A DNA stretch of 64,000 nt from positions 682,001 to 746,000 of the forward strand of contig NZ_CP136693.1 in NCBI RefSeq assembly GCF_032922745.1. The letters run 5' to 3'. Below are positions 51,078 to 60,107 of the stretch, one piece after another. The notes beneath the pieces are model-generated. The model was not told the origin of the DNA and made no database searches. It saw nothing but the letters and a program-made list of their open reading frames with translations. The translations under genes were made by a program, and so were the position numbers. Each line of letters begins with the position of its first letter. Position 1 is the stretch's first letter. The stretch is from Marinobacter salarius (GTDB lineage Bacteria > Pseudomonadota > Gammaproteobacteria > Pseudomonadales > Oleiphilaceae).

Positions 51078-51833
51078 ATGAAAACACTATTGATCAATAC
51101 GCTATCGATTATTGCCCTGCTCGCAAGCGCACCTCTGCACGCGCAGGATGATCCCTTGAGAGTCGGAATGTCCGGCCAGTATTTCCCGTTTACCTTTGTG
51201 GAGCAGGATACACTCAAAGGGTTTGAAGTTGATGTCATGAACGCTGTTGGCAAAGAGATGGGGCGTGAGATCCAGTACCAGACCGCCAACTTCTCAGGCC
51301 TGTTTGGCATGTTGGAATCCGGGCGTATCGACACCGTTGCCAACCAGATCACCATCACCGAGGAGCGCCAGAAGGCCTACATTTTCAGCGAACCGTATGT
51401 CTATGACGGTGCTCAGGTAGTGACCAAAGAAGGCAACACAGAGGTCGAGCGTGTGGAAGATCTGAAGGGTAAGACCGTCGCGGTGAACCTGGGTTCCAAC
51501 TTCGAGGCCCTGTTGCGGGAACTGCCCTATGCAGACCAAATCAACATCAAAACCTATGAGAGCAATCTGGAGCGTGATACCGCTCTGGGTCGCGTGGACG
51601 CCTTCGTTATGGACCGGGTCAGTGCCAGCCAGATCATCAAGGAGAAGCCACTGCCGCTGGAGCTCGCCGGCCCAACGTTCTCCCAGATCACCAACGCCTA
51701 CCCGTTTCGCGACACGGACGCCGGACGAGCGTTGCGTGATGAAGTAAACGCGGCCTTGGCAGCCCTGCGTGACAACGGAACCCTGGCCTCCATTTCAGAG
51801 AAGTGGTTCGGCACCGACATCACCCAGCCCTGA
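51078..51833 (+). CDS. Polar amino acid (cystine-type) ABC transporter, substrate-binding protein
   Basis: 251 residues with a signal peptide ending near APLHAQ. The family fold is seen in LRVGMSGQYFPFTFVEQDTLKGFEVDVMNAVGKEMG, ISEVADQITITEERQKAYIFSEPYV (here NQITITEERQKAYIFS) and FVMDRVSASQIIKEKPLPLEL. It resembles FliY/TcyJ cystine-binding proteins. A strong AAGGAG site precedes the ATG. The permease gene starts 26 bases beyond the stop. Confidence 0.88.
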   Translation: MKTLLINTLSIIALLASAPLHAQDDPLRVGMSGQYFPFTFVEQDTLKGFEVDVMNAVGKEMGREIQYQTANFSGLFGMLESGRIDTVANQITITEERQKAYIFSEPYVYDGAQVVTKEGNTEVERVEDLKGKTVAVNLGSNFEALLRELPYADQINIKTYESNLERDTALGRVDAFVMDRVSASQIIKEKPLPLELAGPTFSQITNAYPFRDTDAGRALRDEVNAALAALRDNGTLASISEKWFGTDITQP

Positions 51834-51859
51834 GGGGCGCCACCAAGGCCTGACTCGCT

Positions 51860-52534
51860 ATGGACGTGTTGAACGTCGAATACATGCTTGGGCTGGTACC
51901 TGTCTTGCTCGGGTACCTGCCCCTCACCCTGCAACTGGCCGGCGTCGGGATGGTGCTGGCGCTGATCCTCGCCTGCCTGTTCGCCGTCGTCCGGGTGCTG
52001 CGCATCCCGGTGCTCAATCAGCTGACGATCGTGTTCATTTCCTTTTTCCGGGGCACTCCGCTGCTGGTGCAGTTGTTCCTGTTCTATTACGGGCTGCCGC
52101 AACTGGTCAGTGCATTGACGGTCATAAACGGCATTACGGCGACCATCATGGGCCTGACCATGCATTTTTCGGCGTACATGGCGGAATCGATCCGCGCTGC
52201 CATTGTGGGGGTGGACCGCAGCCAGACCGAAGCCGCCCTGTCGATCGGCATGACCAACGGCCAACTGATGCGCCGGATTGTCCTGCCCCAGGCCACCCGG
52301 GTGGCACTGCCCACGCTGATGAACTACTTCATCGACATGATCAAGGCCACTTCACTGGCGTTTACCCTGGGGGTTACCGAATTGATGGGCGCCACCCAGA
52401 AAGAGGCCGCGGGCAGCTTCCTGTACTTCGAAGCCTTCATTGTTGCCGCCATCATGTACTGGATCGTCGTTGAGATGCTATCCAAGCTTCAGCACTACCT
52501 GGAAATCCGTCTGAACAAGGCCTACAGCCGATGA
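51860..52534 (+). CDS. Amino acid ABC transporter permease (TcyL-like)
   Basis: 224 residues with about five membrane helices and the EAA motif in IGMTNGQLMRRIVLPQATRVALPTLMNYFIDM. The start FLGYLPLTLQLAGVGMVLALILACL (here LLGYLPLTLQLAG) and the segment ELMGATQKEAA are family traits. It forms the channel with its ATPase, whose start overlaps its stop by four bases (ATGA at 52531-52534). Confidence 0.9.
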   Translation: MDVLNVEYMLGLVPVLLGYLPLTLQLAGVGMVLALILACLFAVVRVLRIPVLNQLTIVFISFFRGTPLLVQLFLFYYGLPQLVSALTVINGITATIMGLTMHFSAYMAESIRAAIVGVDRSQTEAALSIGMTNGQLMRRIVLPQATRVALPTLMNYFIDMIKATSLAFTLGVTELMGATQKEAAGSFLYFEAFIVAAIMYWIVVEMLSKLQHYLEIRLNKAYSR

Positions 52535-53277
52535 TCAAACTGGAATCACTGAGCAAGCATTTTGGCAAGGCCGTGGTTCTCGACGGCATTGATCTCGCCA
52601 TCGAAGAAGGTGAGATCGTGGTGATCATCGGTCCCTCAGGGACCGGAAAATCCACCCTGTTGCGTTGCGTCAACTTTCTGGAACAACCCACCAAAGGCAC
52701 CATGACCGTGGGTGATCTGACCGTGGACGTGAACCGCGCCAGCCGCGCGGACATTCTCTCCATGCGCCGCCGAACCGCGTTCGTTTTTCAGAACTATGCC
52801 CTGTTCTCCAACAAGACCGCATTGCAGAACATCGCTGAACGGTTGCTCGTGGTGGATCGCTGGCCGAAGGAAAAAGCCTACCAGCGCGCCCGGGAAATAC
52901 TTGAGCAGATTGGCCTCGCCGATAAGGCGGATGCCTACCCGGCCTCCATGTCCGGCGGACAGCAACAGCGGGTCGGTATTGGCCGCGCCATGGCCACCGG
53001 AGCCGAGGTGATCCTGTTTGACGAGCCCACGTCGTCACTCGACCCCGAGTGGGTGGAAGAAGTGCTGGGGCTGATGAAACAGTTGGCCTCAGAGCACCAA
53101 ACCATGATGGTGGTTACGCACGAAATGTCCTTCGCGCGGGACGTGGCCGACCGTGTGATCTTTATCGACGGCGGTCGAATCGTGGAGCAGGGGCCACCGA
53201 GTGAAATTTTCTACCATCCAAAGGACCCCCGCACCAAGGACTTTCTGAAGAAAATCCTGGCCACCAACCCGGTATGA
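52531..53277 (+). CDS. Amino acid ABC transporter ATP-binding protein (TcyN-like)
   Basis: 248 residues. Walker A is GPSGTGKST, signature MSGGQQQRVGIGRAMAT, Walker B LFDEPTSSLDPEW, and the switch histidine MVVTHEMSFARDVAD. The A-loop is LSKHFGKAVVLDGI. It drives the binding protein-permease pair encoded just before. It completes the three-gene cystine-type transporter operon. It converges on an SDR gene 18 bases beyond. Confidence 0.93.
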   Translation: MIKLESLSKHFGKAVVLDGIDLAIEEGEIVVIIGPSGTGKSTLLRCVNFLEQPTKGTMTVGDLTVDVNRASRADILSMRRRTAFVFQNYALFSNKTALQNIAERLLVVDRWPKEKAYQRAREILEQIGLADKADAYPASMSGGQQQRVGIGRAMATGAEVILFDEPTSSLDPEWVEEVLGLMKQLASEHQTMMVVTHEMSFARDVADRVIFIDGGRIVEQGPPSEIFYHPKDPRTKDFLKKILATNPV

Positions 53278-53295
53278 ACGACGTTGCTGACGCCG

Positions 53296-53994
53296 TTACC
53301 AGGTTTCCCCGAAGGGGCGAATATCCAGCTCGAAGGTCCAGGCGGACGGATGCTGCTGAGACAGATTCCAGACCGCGTCAGCGACCGCAGCCGGTGTCAC
53401 AAAGAATTCGTCCGGCTTGTCCGCCAGCCACTCGCGGGTTCGCGGCAGATCCACCACACCATCAATCACAACGTTAGCCACATGGATTTTTTCCGGCCCG
53501 AGCTGGCGGGCCATTGACTGTGCCAGGCTGCGTTGGGCGGCTTTTGCCGAAGCAAAGGGCGCGGTATTCGCTCGCCCGCGAGTCGCCGCCGAGGCGCTGG
53601 TCACGATAATACTGGCCGTGCCATGCTCGCGCAGCTGCGGCAGAGCCGCTTTGGTGGCGGCCACCAGGCCCTGCACATTGATGCGCCAGTTGGCCTCGAA
53701 ATCGTCCAGGCTGGCCTCTTCTACATTCTTGAAGACACCACCGCCAGCGTTATAAAGCAGCACTGCGGCGGGCCCGAGTTTGTCCCTGATCGCAGCCAGG
53801 ACCGTACCTATCTGTTCCGATTCCATCAGGTCACAGGGAAAGGCATAGGTGTTGGATATCGACTGCTCAAGCTGCAGCAGGTAGTCTTTACTGCGCGCCA
53901 GCATCGCCACCTGGTAGCCTTCATCACTGAACCGCCGCACAAAAGCCTCGCCATTGCCCGGCCCGACACCCATTACTACGCATACGTTGCTCAT
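53296..53994 (-). CDS. SDR-family protein with Phe in place of the catalytic Tyr
   Basis: 232 residues. The cofactor motif is VVMGVGPGNGEAFVRRF and YNAGGGVFKNVE covers the NNAG-like motif. The canonical YxxxK reads FASAK in NTAPFASAKAAQRSL, so the catalytic Tyr is Phe; the Ser (TSASAATRG) and Lys remain. This places it in the classical-SDR subgroup that lacks the Tyr hydroxyl. It may be a reductase using another acid or a regulatory NAD(P) sensor. The ATG at 53994 is preferred over an earlier in-frame start. Confidence 0.82.
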   Translation of the reverse strand: MSNVCVVMGVGPGNGEAFVRRFSDEGYQVAMLARSKDYLLQLEQSISNTYAFPCDLMESEQIGTVLAAIRDKLGPAAVLLYNAGGGVFKNVEEASLDDFEANWRINVQGLVAATKAALPQLREHGTASIIVTSASAATRGRANTAPFASAKAAQRSLAQSMARQLGPEKIHVANVVIDGVVDLPRTREWLADKPDEFFVTPAAVADAVWNLSQQHPSAWTFELDIRPFGETW

Positions 53995-54086
53995 AAGTTG
54001 CCTCTCCCGCCGGCGTGGCCGGCTATCGTTTAGTGGCACTCAGTTCTGTGGTAACCAAACAAAAAGCCACACTGAAACAGTCCCGA

Positions 54087-54929
54087 TCACCTGAATTCAG
54101 GAAAATTGTCGGGTTTGTTAAGCGCCCAGTCGTAATCGATGTACTCCATCGCAGACGTTTGCGCGACGCGACTCGCCACTGACGCATCCGCCCAGGCCCT
54201 GATAAACGCCTTTGGTGTTCCCGATGCCTCTTCGAAATCCGTCGCGTACCACTTGAACAGTTCGGTAACATACGCTGTATCAGTATCTATCCTCAGATGC
54301 CGATCCGTATTGAACGCTCGCCGGGTATTCTCTGCCAGCAGGTTTTCCAGATTGTCAGCCGTGTAGACAGTCTCCCGCAATGGCGGACAGCCTACGGACG
54401 CACAGTTCACCGCGAAATGTACCCGCGCGTCTTTCCAACCTTTCTCTGCGTATTCCTCCCCAAGAAGGATATCCTTCTCCATCTGGTTCAGGCTGTATTC
54501 TTGTCCTCCTATCTCAAACTTTTTCCGGTCAAAAACACTGTCCACGAAGGGATTGACGCGACCGCCATAGTCCCAGACCGAGTCAACGAGCTCTCCCTCC
54601 GGCCGCTCAGTCAGGATCTGGTCGATCATGAAAAAATTATAGGCGTTGAGCCAGAAGGCGACGGATTCAGCCTCGCCGTCGAGGGTACCGGTGTCGAAAT
54701 CTTCAAGGCGGTTACGCTGGTCCGCCAGCAGGCCGTCGGTCTGCGATGAGGCCAGGGCCGCCTCATAGTCAAATGCTGAAACCAGGCCACCCTCGGTCGT
54801 TGTCGACTCTGCCAGGTACTGTGTTAGCAGACGCTGAAACGGGTCAAACGTTGCTTCAGCGGCGGCAGCGGTCACCGGCATGATGACGGCGAACATCATC
54901 AGGCATATCAATCGTCCAGGTTTGTTCAC
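54087..54929 (-). CDS. DUF547 domain protein, exported
   Basis: 280 residues. A signal peptide (LICLMMFAVIMPVTAAAA) precedes the DUF547 domain: SVAFWLNAYNFFMIDQIL, VDSVFDRKKFEIGGQEYSLNQMEKDILL, and DARVHFAVNCASVGCPPLRETVYTADNLENLL, whose HFAVNCASVGCP contains the conserved cysteine. The fold is linked to papain-like hydrolases but activity is unproven. The GTG start at 54929 has GGAG 7 bases upstream; a GTG 12 bases before it is less likely. It is divergent from the first TonB receptor gene. Confidence 0.82.
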   Translation of the reverse strand: MNKPGRLICLMMFAVIMPVTAAAAEATFDPFQRLLTQYLAESTTTEGGLVSAFDYEAALASSQTDGLLADQRNRLEDFDTGTLDGEAESVAFWLNAYNFFMIDQILTERPEGELVDSVWDYGGRVNPFVDSVFDRKKFEIGGQEYSLNQMEKDILLGEEYAEKGWKDARVHFAVNCASVGCPPLRETVYTADNLENLLAENTRRAFNTDRHLRIDTDTAYVTELFKWYATDFEEASGTPKAFIRAWADASVASRVAQTSAMEYIDYDWALNKPDNFPEFR

Positions 54930-55029
54930 GTCACTCTCCACAGGTCTAAAGGTTCCAAAAGTCTACAGGTTCATCGACTTTGCTCTTTCACCGACACGAA
55001 AAGCCGGCCATTGTTACAACGCAACTGGT

Positions 55030-55049
55030 ATTGATAATCGATTACATTT
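55030..55049 (+). promoter_or_regulatory. Possible Fur box before the TonB receptor gene
   Basis: TTGATAATCGATTACATTTA shows one GATAAT hexamer and a partial second; overall about 10 of 19 Fur-consensus positions match. Placed about 50 bases before the receptor start, it fits iron control, but the match is weak. Confidence 0.4.
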
Positions 55050-55099
55050 AGTTTAGTTTCCGCATCGTGACGAAAAACAACTATCAGGTGCCGAGACCC

Positions 55100-57187
55100 A
55101 TGTTCAAACAACCCAACTCTCTACGCTACTCCCTGATCCTCGCGCTTGGATGCGCCACAACCGCAACTGCTCAGGAAAGCACCGATCAGGCACCGAAATC
55201 CCTTGATACACTTGAAGTAACCGCCACTCGCGGTCTTGACTCCCTCAACGTTAACCCCGGTGCGGTCACCGTGGTTGACCGCGACGCCATCGACAAACAG
55301 TCCTCGTTGGGTGGCAACGTGGGCGATATTCTGGCCAAAACCGTTCCAGGCCTGTCACCCTCTACCCACGGTTTAACCAGTGTGGCGCAGACGCTGCGCG
55401 GCCGAAACCTGTTCGTGCTGATTGACGGCATCCCCCAGACCATCAGCCTGCGCGACGGGCTTCATTCCCTGAACTCCATTGACCCGTCATCGATCGAGCG
55501 CATCGAAGTGATCCGGGGCTCCAATGGTGTGTACGGCTTTGGCGGTACCGGCGGCATCATCAACATCATCACCCGCAAGAACGAAAAAGGCGCCCCCTTA
55601 TACCGCACCGAACTGAATGGTGGTTTCTCGACCGAGCACATCAAGGACAGCGAACAATTCGGGCTATCCCAGAGCGTGACCGGTGGCTCAGGAGCCTTTG
55701 ACTACCAGCTCCGAGGCTCCTACGAAAAACGCGCTAATGTCTTCGATGCCGATGGCGACCGCATCCCGCCGGACCCGAACGGCCAGGGTGGCATTGCCGA
55801 CTCCCGCGAGTTCGACGTGCTGGCAAAGCTCGGCTTCGACCTGGACGCCGACAAGCGCCTGGAACTGACCACCAGCTACTACGACATCAAACAGGACACC
55901 AATTACGTCCTTGAAGCGGGCGTGTACGGCGAGCAGAAAACCCGCGCCGTCAAAGGCGACCCGGGCGGCGAGGATCAGGGCACTGAAAACCTGAACGTGA
56001 ACCTGACCTACAGCGACCAGCAACTGTTCGGCAATACCTCACTGGGTGCGCAGCTGTATTATCGCGACTACATGACCCGATTCGGGTACTTCGCCACCTT
56101 CTATCCCGGCGGTGGACAGTCGCTGACCGAATCGGAGCGCATCGGCTCCCGTCTGGACTTTGAAACGCCGTTTGACGTCATGTCTGGCGCCAAGTTGCTC
56201 TGGGGCCTGGACACCCTGATGGAAACCACGGCCCAGCCCCTGGAAGACGGGCGGACGTTCGTACCTGAAATGGACCAGAACAGTGTGGCGCCGTTCCTGC
56301 AGGCGGAACTTCGGCTGAATCCGAAGTGGACCGTTAATGCCGGCGTCCGCTACGAGAAATTCTGGTTCGAGGTGGACGACTACACCACGGTGTTTGGTGC
56401 AGACGTCGAAGGCGGTGAGCTGGAGTACAGCGAAACGGTCTTCAATACTGGTGCCCGATACCAGGTGAACGATGTCTGGGCAGCCACCGCCAGCTTCTCT
56501 CAGGGCTTCACGGTGCCGGAGATTGGCCGCACCCTGCGCCAGCCCCAGCAGGGCACATCGCTGGATCAGATCCGCCCTGAGCCACAGGTGGTCGACAACT
56601 ACGAGGTTGGCACCGAGGCCGTCTGGGATCGCGCCGATCTTGCACTGACGCTGTTCTACAGTGAGTCGGAACTGGGAACCAGCCTTGCGGCAGCCAACGC
56701 CAACGAGCCCATTCCCGTGCTGCGCAGCCCTGAACGTATCTACGGTTTCGAGGCAGAGCTCAACACCTATCCCACCCGCGACCTGAGTGCCGGCGGCACC
56801 TTTACCTGGATGGAAGGCAAAGTCGATTCTGACGATGACGGCAGTTACGATACCTACCTTGCCGGCAACCGGATTTCACCACTCAAGCTCACTGGCTATG
56901 TGGAACACGATACTACTGCGCGCTGGAGCAATCGCCTGCAGGTCATGGTCGTGGGTGATCGCGACCGCTTTAGCGGTAGCGGTTTTGGCCAGGGCGAGGT
57001 GGAGTCCTTCACGGTTCTGGATCTGACCAGCACCTGGCGGACCGGCAACGGGGATATCACCCTGGCCATCAACAATCTGCTGAATGAGGATTACTTCCCG
57101 GTGATCTCGCAGATCTACAATTTCGACACCCAGTACACCACCGCACCCGGCCGATCGGTGATGGTCAGTTACGGGGTCGACTGGTAA
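55100..57187 (+). CDS. TonB-dependent siderophore-type receptor
   Basis: 695 residues: signal peptide (RYSLILALGCATTATAQ), plug domain with LDTLEVTATRGLDSLNVNPGAVTVVDRDAID and QTLRGRNLFVLIDGIP, then a 22-strand barrel ending in the outer-membrane C-terminal aromatic motif (RSVMVSYGVDW). The TonB box is probably LDTLEVTATR. It imports a ferric siderophore or heme-like ligand using TonB energy. The ATG at 55100 is preferred over a GTG at 55067 because the signal peptide follows it directly and AGGTG lies upstream. A terminator follows immediately. Confidence 0.93.
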   Translation: MFKQPNSLRYSLILALGCATTATAQESTDQAPKSLDTLEVTATRGLDSLNVNPGAVTVVDRDAIDKQSSLGGNVGDILAKTVPGLSPSTHGLTSVAQTLRGRNLFVLIDGIPQTISLRDGLHSLNSIDPSSIERIEVIRGSNGVYGFGGTGGIINIITRKNEKGAPLYRTELNGGFSTEHIKDSEQFGLSQSVTGGSGAFDYQLRGSYEKRANVFDADGDRIPPDPNGQGGIADSREFDVLAKLGFDLDADKRLELTTSYYDIKQDTNYVLEAGVYGEQKTRAVKGDPGGEDQGTENLNVNLTYSDQQLFGNTSLGAQLYYRDYMTRFGYFATFYPGGGQSLTESERIGSRLDFETPFDVMSGAKLLWGLDTLMETTAQPLEDGRTFVPEMDQNSVAPFLQAELRLNPKWTVNAGVRYEKFWFEVDDYTTVFGADVEGGELEYSETVFNTGARYQVNDVWAATASFSQGFTVPEIGRTLRQPQQGTSLDQIRPEPQVVDNYEVGTEAVWDRADLALTLFYSESELGTSLAAANANEPIPVLRSPERIYGFEAELNTYPTRDLSAGGTFTWMEGKVDSDDDGSYDTYLAGNRISPLKLTGYVEHDTTARWSNRLQVMVVGDRDRFSGSGFGQGEVESFTVLDLTSTWRTGNGDITLAINNLLNEDYFPVISQIYNFDTQYTTAPGRSVMVSYGVDW

Positions 57188-57210
57188 ACGTTGGACAGGT
57201 AAACACCACA

Positions 57211-57243
57211 CATAAGGCCGCTCAAAGCGGCCTTATGTTTTTT
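57211..57243 (+). terminator. Intrinsic terminator after the TonB receptor gene
   Basis: CATAAGGCCGCT and AGCGGCCTTATG form a perfect 12-bp stem around CAA, followed by six T residues. It ends the receptor transcript. Its left arm ends at 57222, the last base of the sucraseferredoxin-like gene on the other strand, whose stop codon (57222-57224) begins inside the structure. Confidence 0.93.
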
Positions 57244-58139
57244 ACCACCCAGCAAAGCGACGCCGTAGGGCCGTCGTCCAGGTCCGCACAGGTATCGACG
57301 CGCACGACCTCCATGGTGCCGCATCGGGCTGTCAGTGCCCCGGAATCATCATTCGACGCCCAGTCCACTTGCACCACAACCTCCTTGCTGTCATCACGGG
57401 AAGCTTCCGGACCAACTGACAGTGCCGCACGGATGTTTCTGTCTGAAAGCCACTCCAGGGCGGAGATTTCAGCGCACTGCTGGGCAGGCGTCAGCAGCGA
57501 CTGGCCACGATAACAGGGCAGGTAGGGAAGGCCATCTGCCTCATGCTGCAGAAAAGGCAGCACCTGTTCCGGCGCAACGCGGCCGTATTTGCGCATGGAC
57601 GGGAACACCATGATGCTCGCCGCAAGCCGGCATCCGCCCAGATGGGAACTTTCCCAGACCTCAAACGGCAGGTCCCGGTCTGCGACCGTACGGGCGAGCT
57701 CCTGATAGGTCGCATATCCAAACTTGGCACAGCACTTGTCCTTGCGGCCATGGGTGCAACACAGCACCAGGGAGTCGGTCATCGCTGCGCCAGCCCACCC
57801 ACTCAGGTCGTCGCCGGCCTCCAGGGCCTCCAGAAACGCCGGCAGGTCACGCCGCTCAACGTCAAAGCTGCGGCCTTCCGGCAACAGGTAAAGTCGGTGC
57901 CTGAGCGCCGGCCGACCACGCTGGTGAATCAGGTTCACCCGCCGTCCACTCGCCGCAAGACGGTTGACCCGTGATGCCAGGTCGTCATCCATATCACGGG
58001 CAATTCGCAGGCTTCGCGACCACTTCGGCCGCGGCCAACTGATCAGCAGATTACTCTCGGCATGAGTTGCTGTGCCGGCAAGAGGGTCGCCGGCCTCAAT
58101 ACTGTCGACAGCACAGAATCGATGAGCGGAGGCACTCAT
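57222..58139 (-). CDS. Sucraseferredoxin-like [2Fe-2S] protein, candidate ferric-siderophore reductase
   Basis: 305 residues. It has the sucraseferredoxin-like pattern: LVLCCTHGRKDKCCAKFG (cluster cysteines) and ESSHLGGCRLAASIMVFPSMRKYGRV. The fold is thioredoxin-like and would carry a [2Fe-2S] cluster. The start ATGA overlaps the ABC ATPase stop (58136-58139), so it is translationally coupled to siderophore uptake. This context suggests releasing iron from imported ferric-siderophore by reduction, a role for which this family has been proposed but not generally shown. It is the last gene of its operon. Confidence 0.78.
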   Translation of the reverse strand: MSASAHRFCAVDSIEAGDPLAGTATHAESNLLISWPRPKWSRSLRIARDMDDDLASRVNRLAASGRRVNLIHQRGRPALRHRLYLLPEGRSFDVERRDLPAFLEALEAGDDLSGWAGAAMTDSLVLCCTHGRKDKCCAKFGYATYQELARTVADRDLPFEVWESSHLGGCRLAASIMVFPSMRKYGRVAPEQVLPFLQHEADGLPYLPCYRGQSLLTPAQQCAEISALEWLSDRNIRAALSVGPEASRDDSKEVVVQVDWASNDDSGALTARCGTMEVVRVDTCADLDDGPTASLCWVVKNIRPL

Positions 58140-59002
58140 GTCGTTGCCGCCGACGAGGTGAAGGAAGCAGTCTCGGCCACGGTTCGTTTTACTGGCACAC
58201 AAACCGGCCGGCCCGCCAAAGGTTCACGGATAACCTGGGCATCAAGATCAAACACCTGCTTGAGGTTGTCAGCGGTAAACACGGTCTCCGGTGGGCCGTC
58301 GTGCAGAATCCGGCCCGCCTTCATCATTACCAGCCGGTCGGCGTAGGCCGCCGCCAGGTTGAGGTCGTGGAGCACTACCAACAGCGTCCGCCCCTGTGTG
58401 TGAGCCAGGGATACCAGCAGTTCCAGCAGGTCCACCTGTACCTTCAGGTCCAGAAACGTGGTGGGTTCATCAAGCAGAAGCAGGTCGGTTTCCTGGGCCA
58501 GCACCATGGCAATCCAGCAACGTTGACGCTGCCCGCCACTGAGCGCATCCACCGGCCGGTCTGCAAACGTCGCAACATCAGCCACCCTCATGGCCTCCTC
58601 AACGGCGGCTTCGTCGTGTCGGGACCACTGGCGCATCAGGCTCTGATAGGGGAAACGTCCAAGCCCTACCAACTCCCTGACCGTCAGCCCATCCGGTGCG
58701 GTGGGGCTCTGTGGCAGTATTCCGAGCCGTTGCGCGACGGTGCGGGTGGGCTGACGATGGATATCGCTGCCGTCAAGAAACACCTTGCCAGCGCTGGGGG
58801 CCAGCGTTCGGGCCAGGGTTTTCAGCAGAGTGGATTTGCCCGAGCCATTCGGTCCCAACAGAACGGTAACACTGCCCTCGCGCACCGTGAAATCCACGTT
58901 CGTCAGCACCTGCCGGCCGCCGTATCCCGCGCACACTGCGTCACCCCGCAGTCGCGGCTGGCGATCGTAGTCCGGGGATGGGGAATGTCGATTCAGGGGC
59001 AT
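58136..59002 (-). CDS. Ferric-siderophore ABC transporter ATP-binding protein
   Basis: 288-residue FecE/FepC-class ATPase. Walker A GPNGSGKST, signature SGGQRQRCWIAMVLAQ, Walker B LLLDEPTTFLDLKVQ and the switch VVLHDLNLAAAYADR are all intact. It powers the FecCD permeases encoded on the opposite strand. It overlaps the sucraseferredoxin gene by four bases and is read from the promoter region containing Fur-type hexamers at 59035-59056. Confidence 0.92.
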   Translation of the reverse strand: MPLNRHSPSPDYDRQPRLRGDAVCAGYGGRQVLTNVDFTVREGSVTVLLGPNGSGKSTLLKTLARTLAPSAGKVFLDGSDIHRQPTRTVAQRLGILPQSPTAPDGLTVRELVGLGRFPYQSLMRQWSRHDEAAVEEAMRVADVATFADRPVDALSGGQRQRCWIAMVLAQETDLLLLDEPTTFLDLKVQVDLLELLVSLAHTQGRTLLVVLHDLNLAAAYADRLVMMKAGRILHDGPPETVFTADNLKQVFDLDAQVIREPLAGRPVCVPVKRTVAETASFTSSAATT

Positions 59003-59034
59003 ATTGGCGTCGCTTTCGAGTGAAGTCAGATGAT

Positions 59035-59056
59035 ATTATCTCCCATTCTCATTATC
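59035..59056. promoter_or_regulatory. Fur-type hexamer array in the divergent iron-uptake promoter region
   Basis: On the minus strand GATAAT (59051-59056), GAGAAT (59045-59050) and GATAAT (59035-59040) are NATWAT-like hexamers; the first two are adjacent and the third follows after four bases. They lie between the ATPase and the binding-protein genes, where Fur repression of both would be expected. Confidence 0.65.
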
Positions 59057-59150
59057 AAATCGGCGCCATCAACTAGGCACTATCAACGCAGCCAACTCAG
59101 CCTCATCAAATCGGCCCCTGGTTGCTGTTCGCCAAACAACCGGATGTACC

Positions 59151-60107
59151 ATGCACCGCTACGCCAGCTTCCTGCTGATCGTTACCTGCCTCTTTCAATT
59201 CCCCGCAGCGATCGCTGCCATCACAACTACCCCGGTAACCACCGTGGAGCATGCCCTTGGTGAAGCAACCATCGCGGGCCGGCCTGATCGCGTGGTATCC
59301 CTGTATCAGGGCGCCACCGATACCGCTGTGGCGCTGGGGATCAAACCCATAGGCGTGGTGGAATCCTGGACCGAAAAGCCGATGTATCAGTATCTGCGTG
59401 AAGACCTTCAGGGCGTGACCTATCTGGGACTTGAAACCCAGCCTGACCTGGAGCGCATCGCCTGGCTGTCGCCGGACCTGATTGTCGGCGCCAGGAACCG
59501 GCATCGCACCGTCTACCCCCTGCTGGAGCGCATCGCGCCCACGGTCATACCGGGCGATGTCTACGACTTCAAGGCGCTGCTTACGATGATGGCAAAGGCC
59601 ACCGGCCGCACGGCTCGCGGTGAGGAATTGCTGACGCGCTGGCAGGAACGGGTTGCGGATTTCAGAACCCGAATCCGTCAAAAGCTGGGTGAACAGTGGC
59701 CCCAGGAGGTGGCAATCCTGAGTTTTCGGGCCGACCATGCCCGCATCTACTATGGCGGCTTCGCCCGCTCCGTGCTGAACGAGCTTGGCTTCACTGCCCC
59801 AGCCTCCCATCGCCAGGAAAGCTGGGGCATAAAACTCACCAGCCAGGAAAGCATCCCGGCCATGGACGCCGAGGCCGTCTTCATCTTCATGGAGGACGAT
59901 CCCGCCGTTCAGCGCACGTTCAACACCTGGTCCAGCCACCCCCTTTGGAAAAACCTGAAGGCCGTGCGGCAAAACGACGCCTATCAGGTGGACCCGGTCA
60001 CCTGGAACATGGGCGCTGGCATTATTGCCGCCAATCAGATGCTGGACGAACTCTACCAGCACTACGACCTCCACCAACCTGAACATCAGGGGTGCCCACG
60101 ATGCTGA
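59151..60107 (+). CDS. Ferric-siderophore ABC transporter, substrate-binding protein
   Basis: 318-residue FecB/FhuD-class protein with a signal peptide (FLLIVTCLFQFPAAIAA). The fold is evident from the two-domain pattern joined by a long helix: PDRVVSLYQGATDTAVALGIKPIGVVES, ERIAWLSPDLIVGARNRH and SQESIPAMDAEAVFIFMEDDPA, and the C-terminal NAGMGAGIIAANQMLDELYQ-like end (WNMGAGIIAANQMLDEL). It receives ferric-siderophore from the TonB receptors. It overlaps the first permease gene by 7 bases. Confidence 0.9.
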   Translation: MHRYASFLLIVTCLFQFPAAIAAITTTPVTTVEHALGEATIAGRPDRVVSLYQGATDTAVALGIKPIGVVESWTEKPMYQYLREDLQGVTYLGLETQPDLERIAWLSPDLIVGARNRHRTVYPLLERIAPTVIPGDVYDFKALLTMMAKATGRTARGEELLTRWQERVADFRTRIRQKLGEQWPQEVAILSFRADHARIYYGGFARSVLNELGFTAPASHRQESWGIKLTSQESIPAMDAEAVFIFMEDDPAVQRTFNTWSSHPLWKNLKAVRQNDAYQVDPVTWNMGAGIIAANQMLDELYQHYDLHQPEHQGCPRC

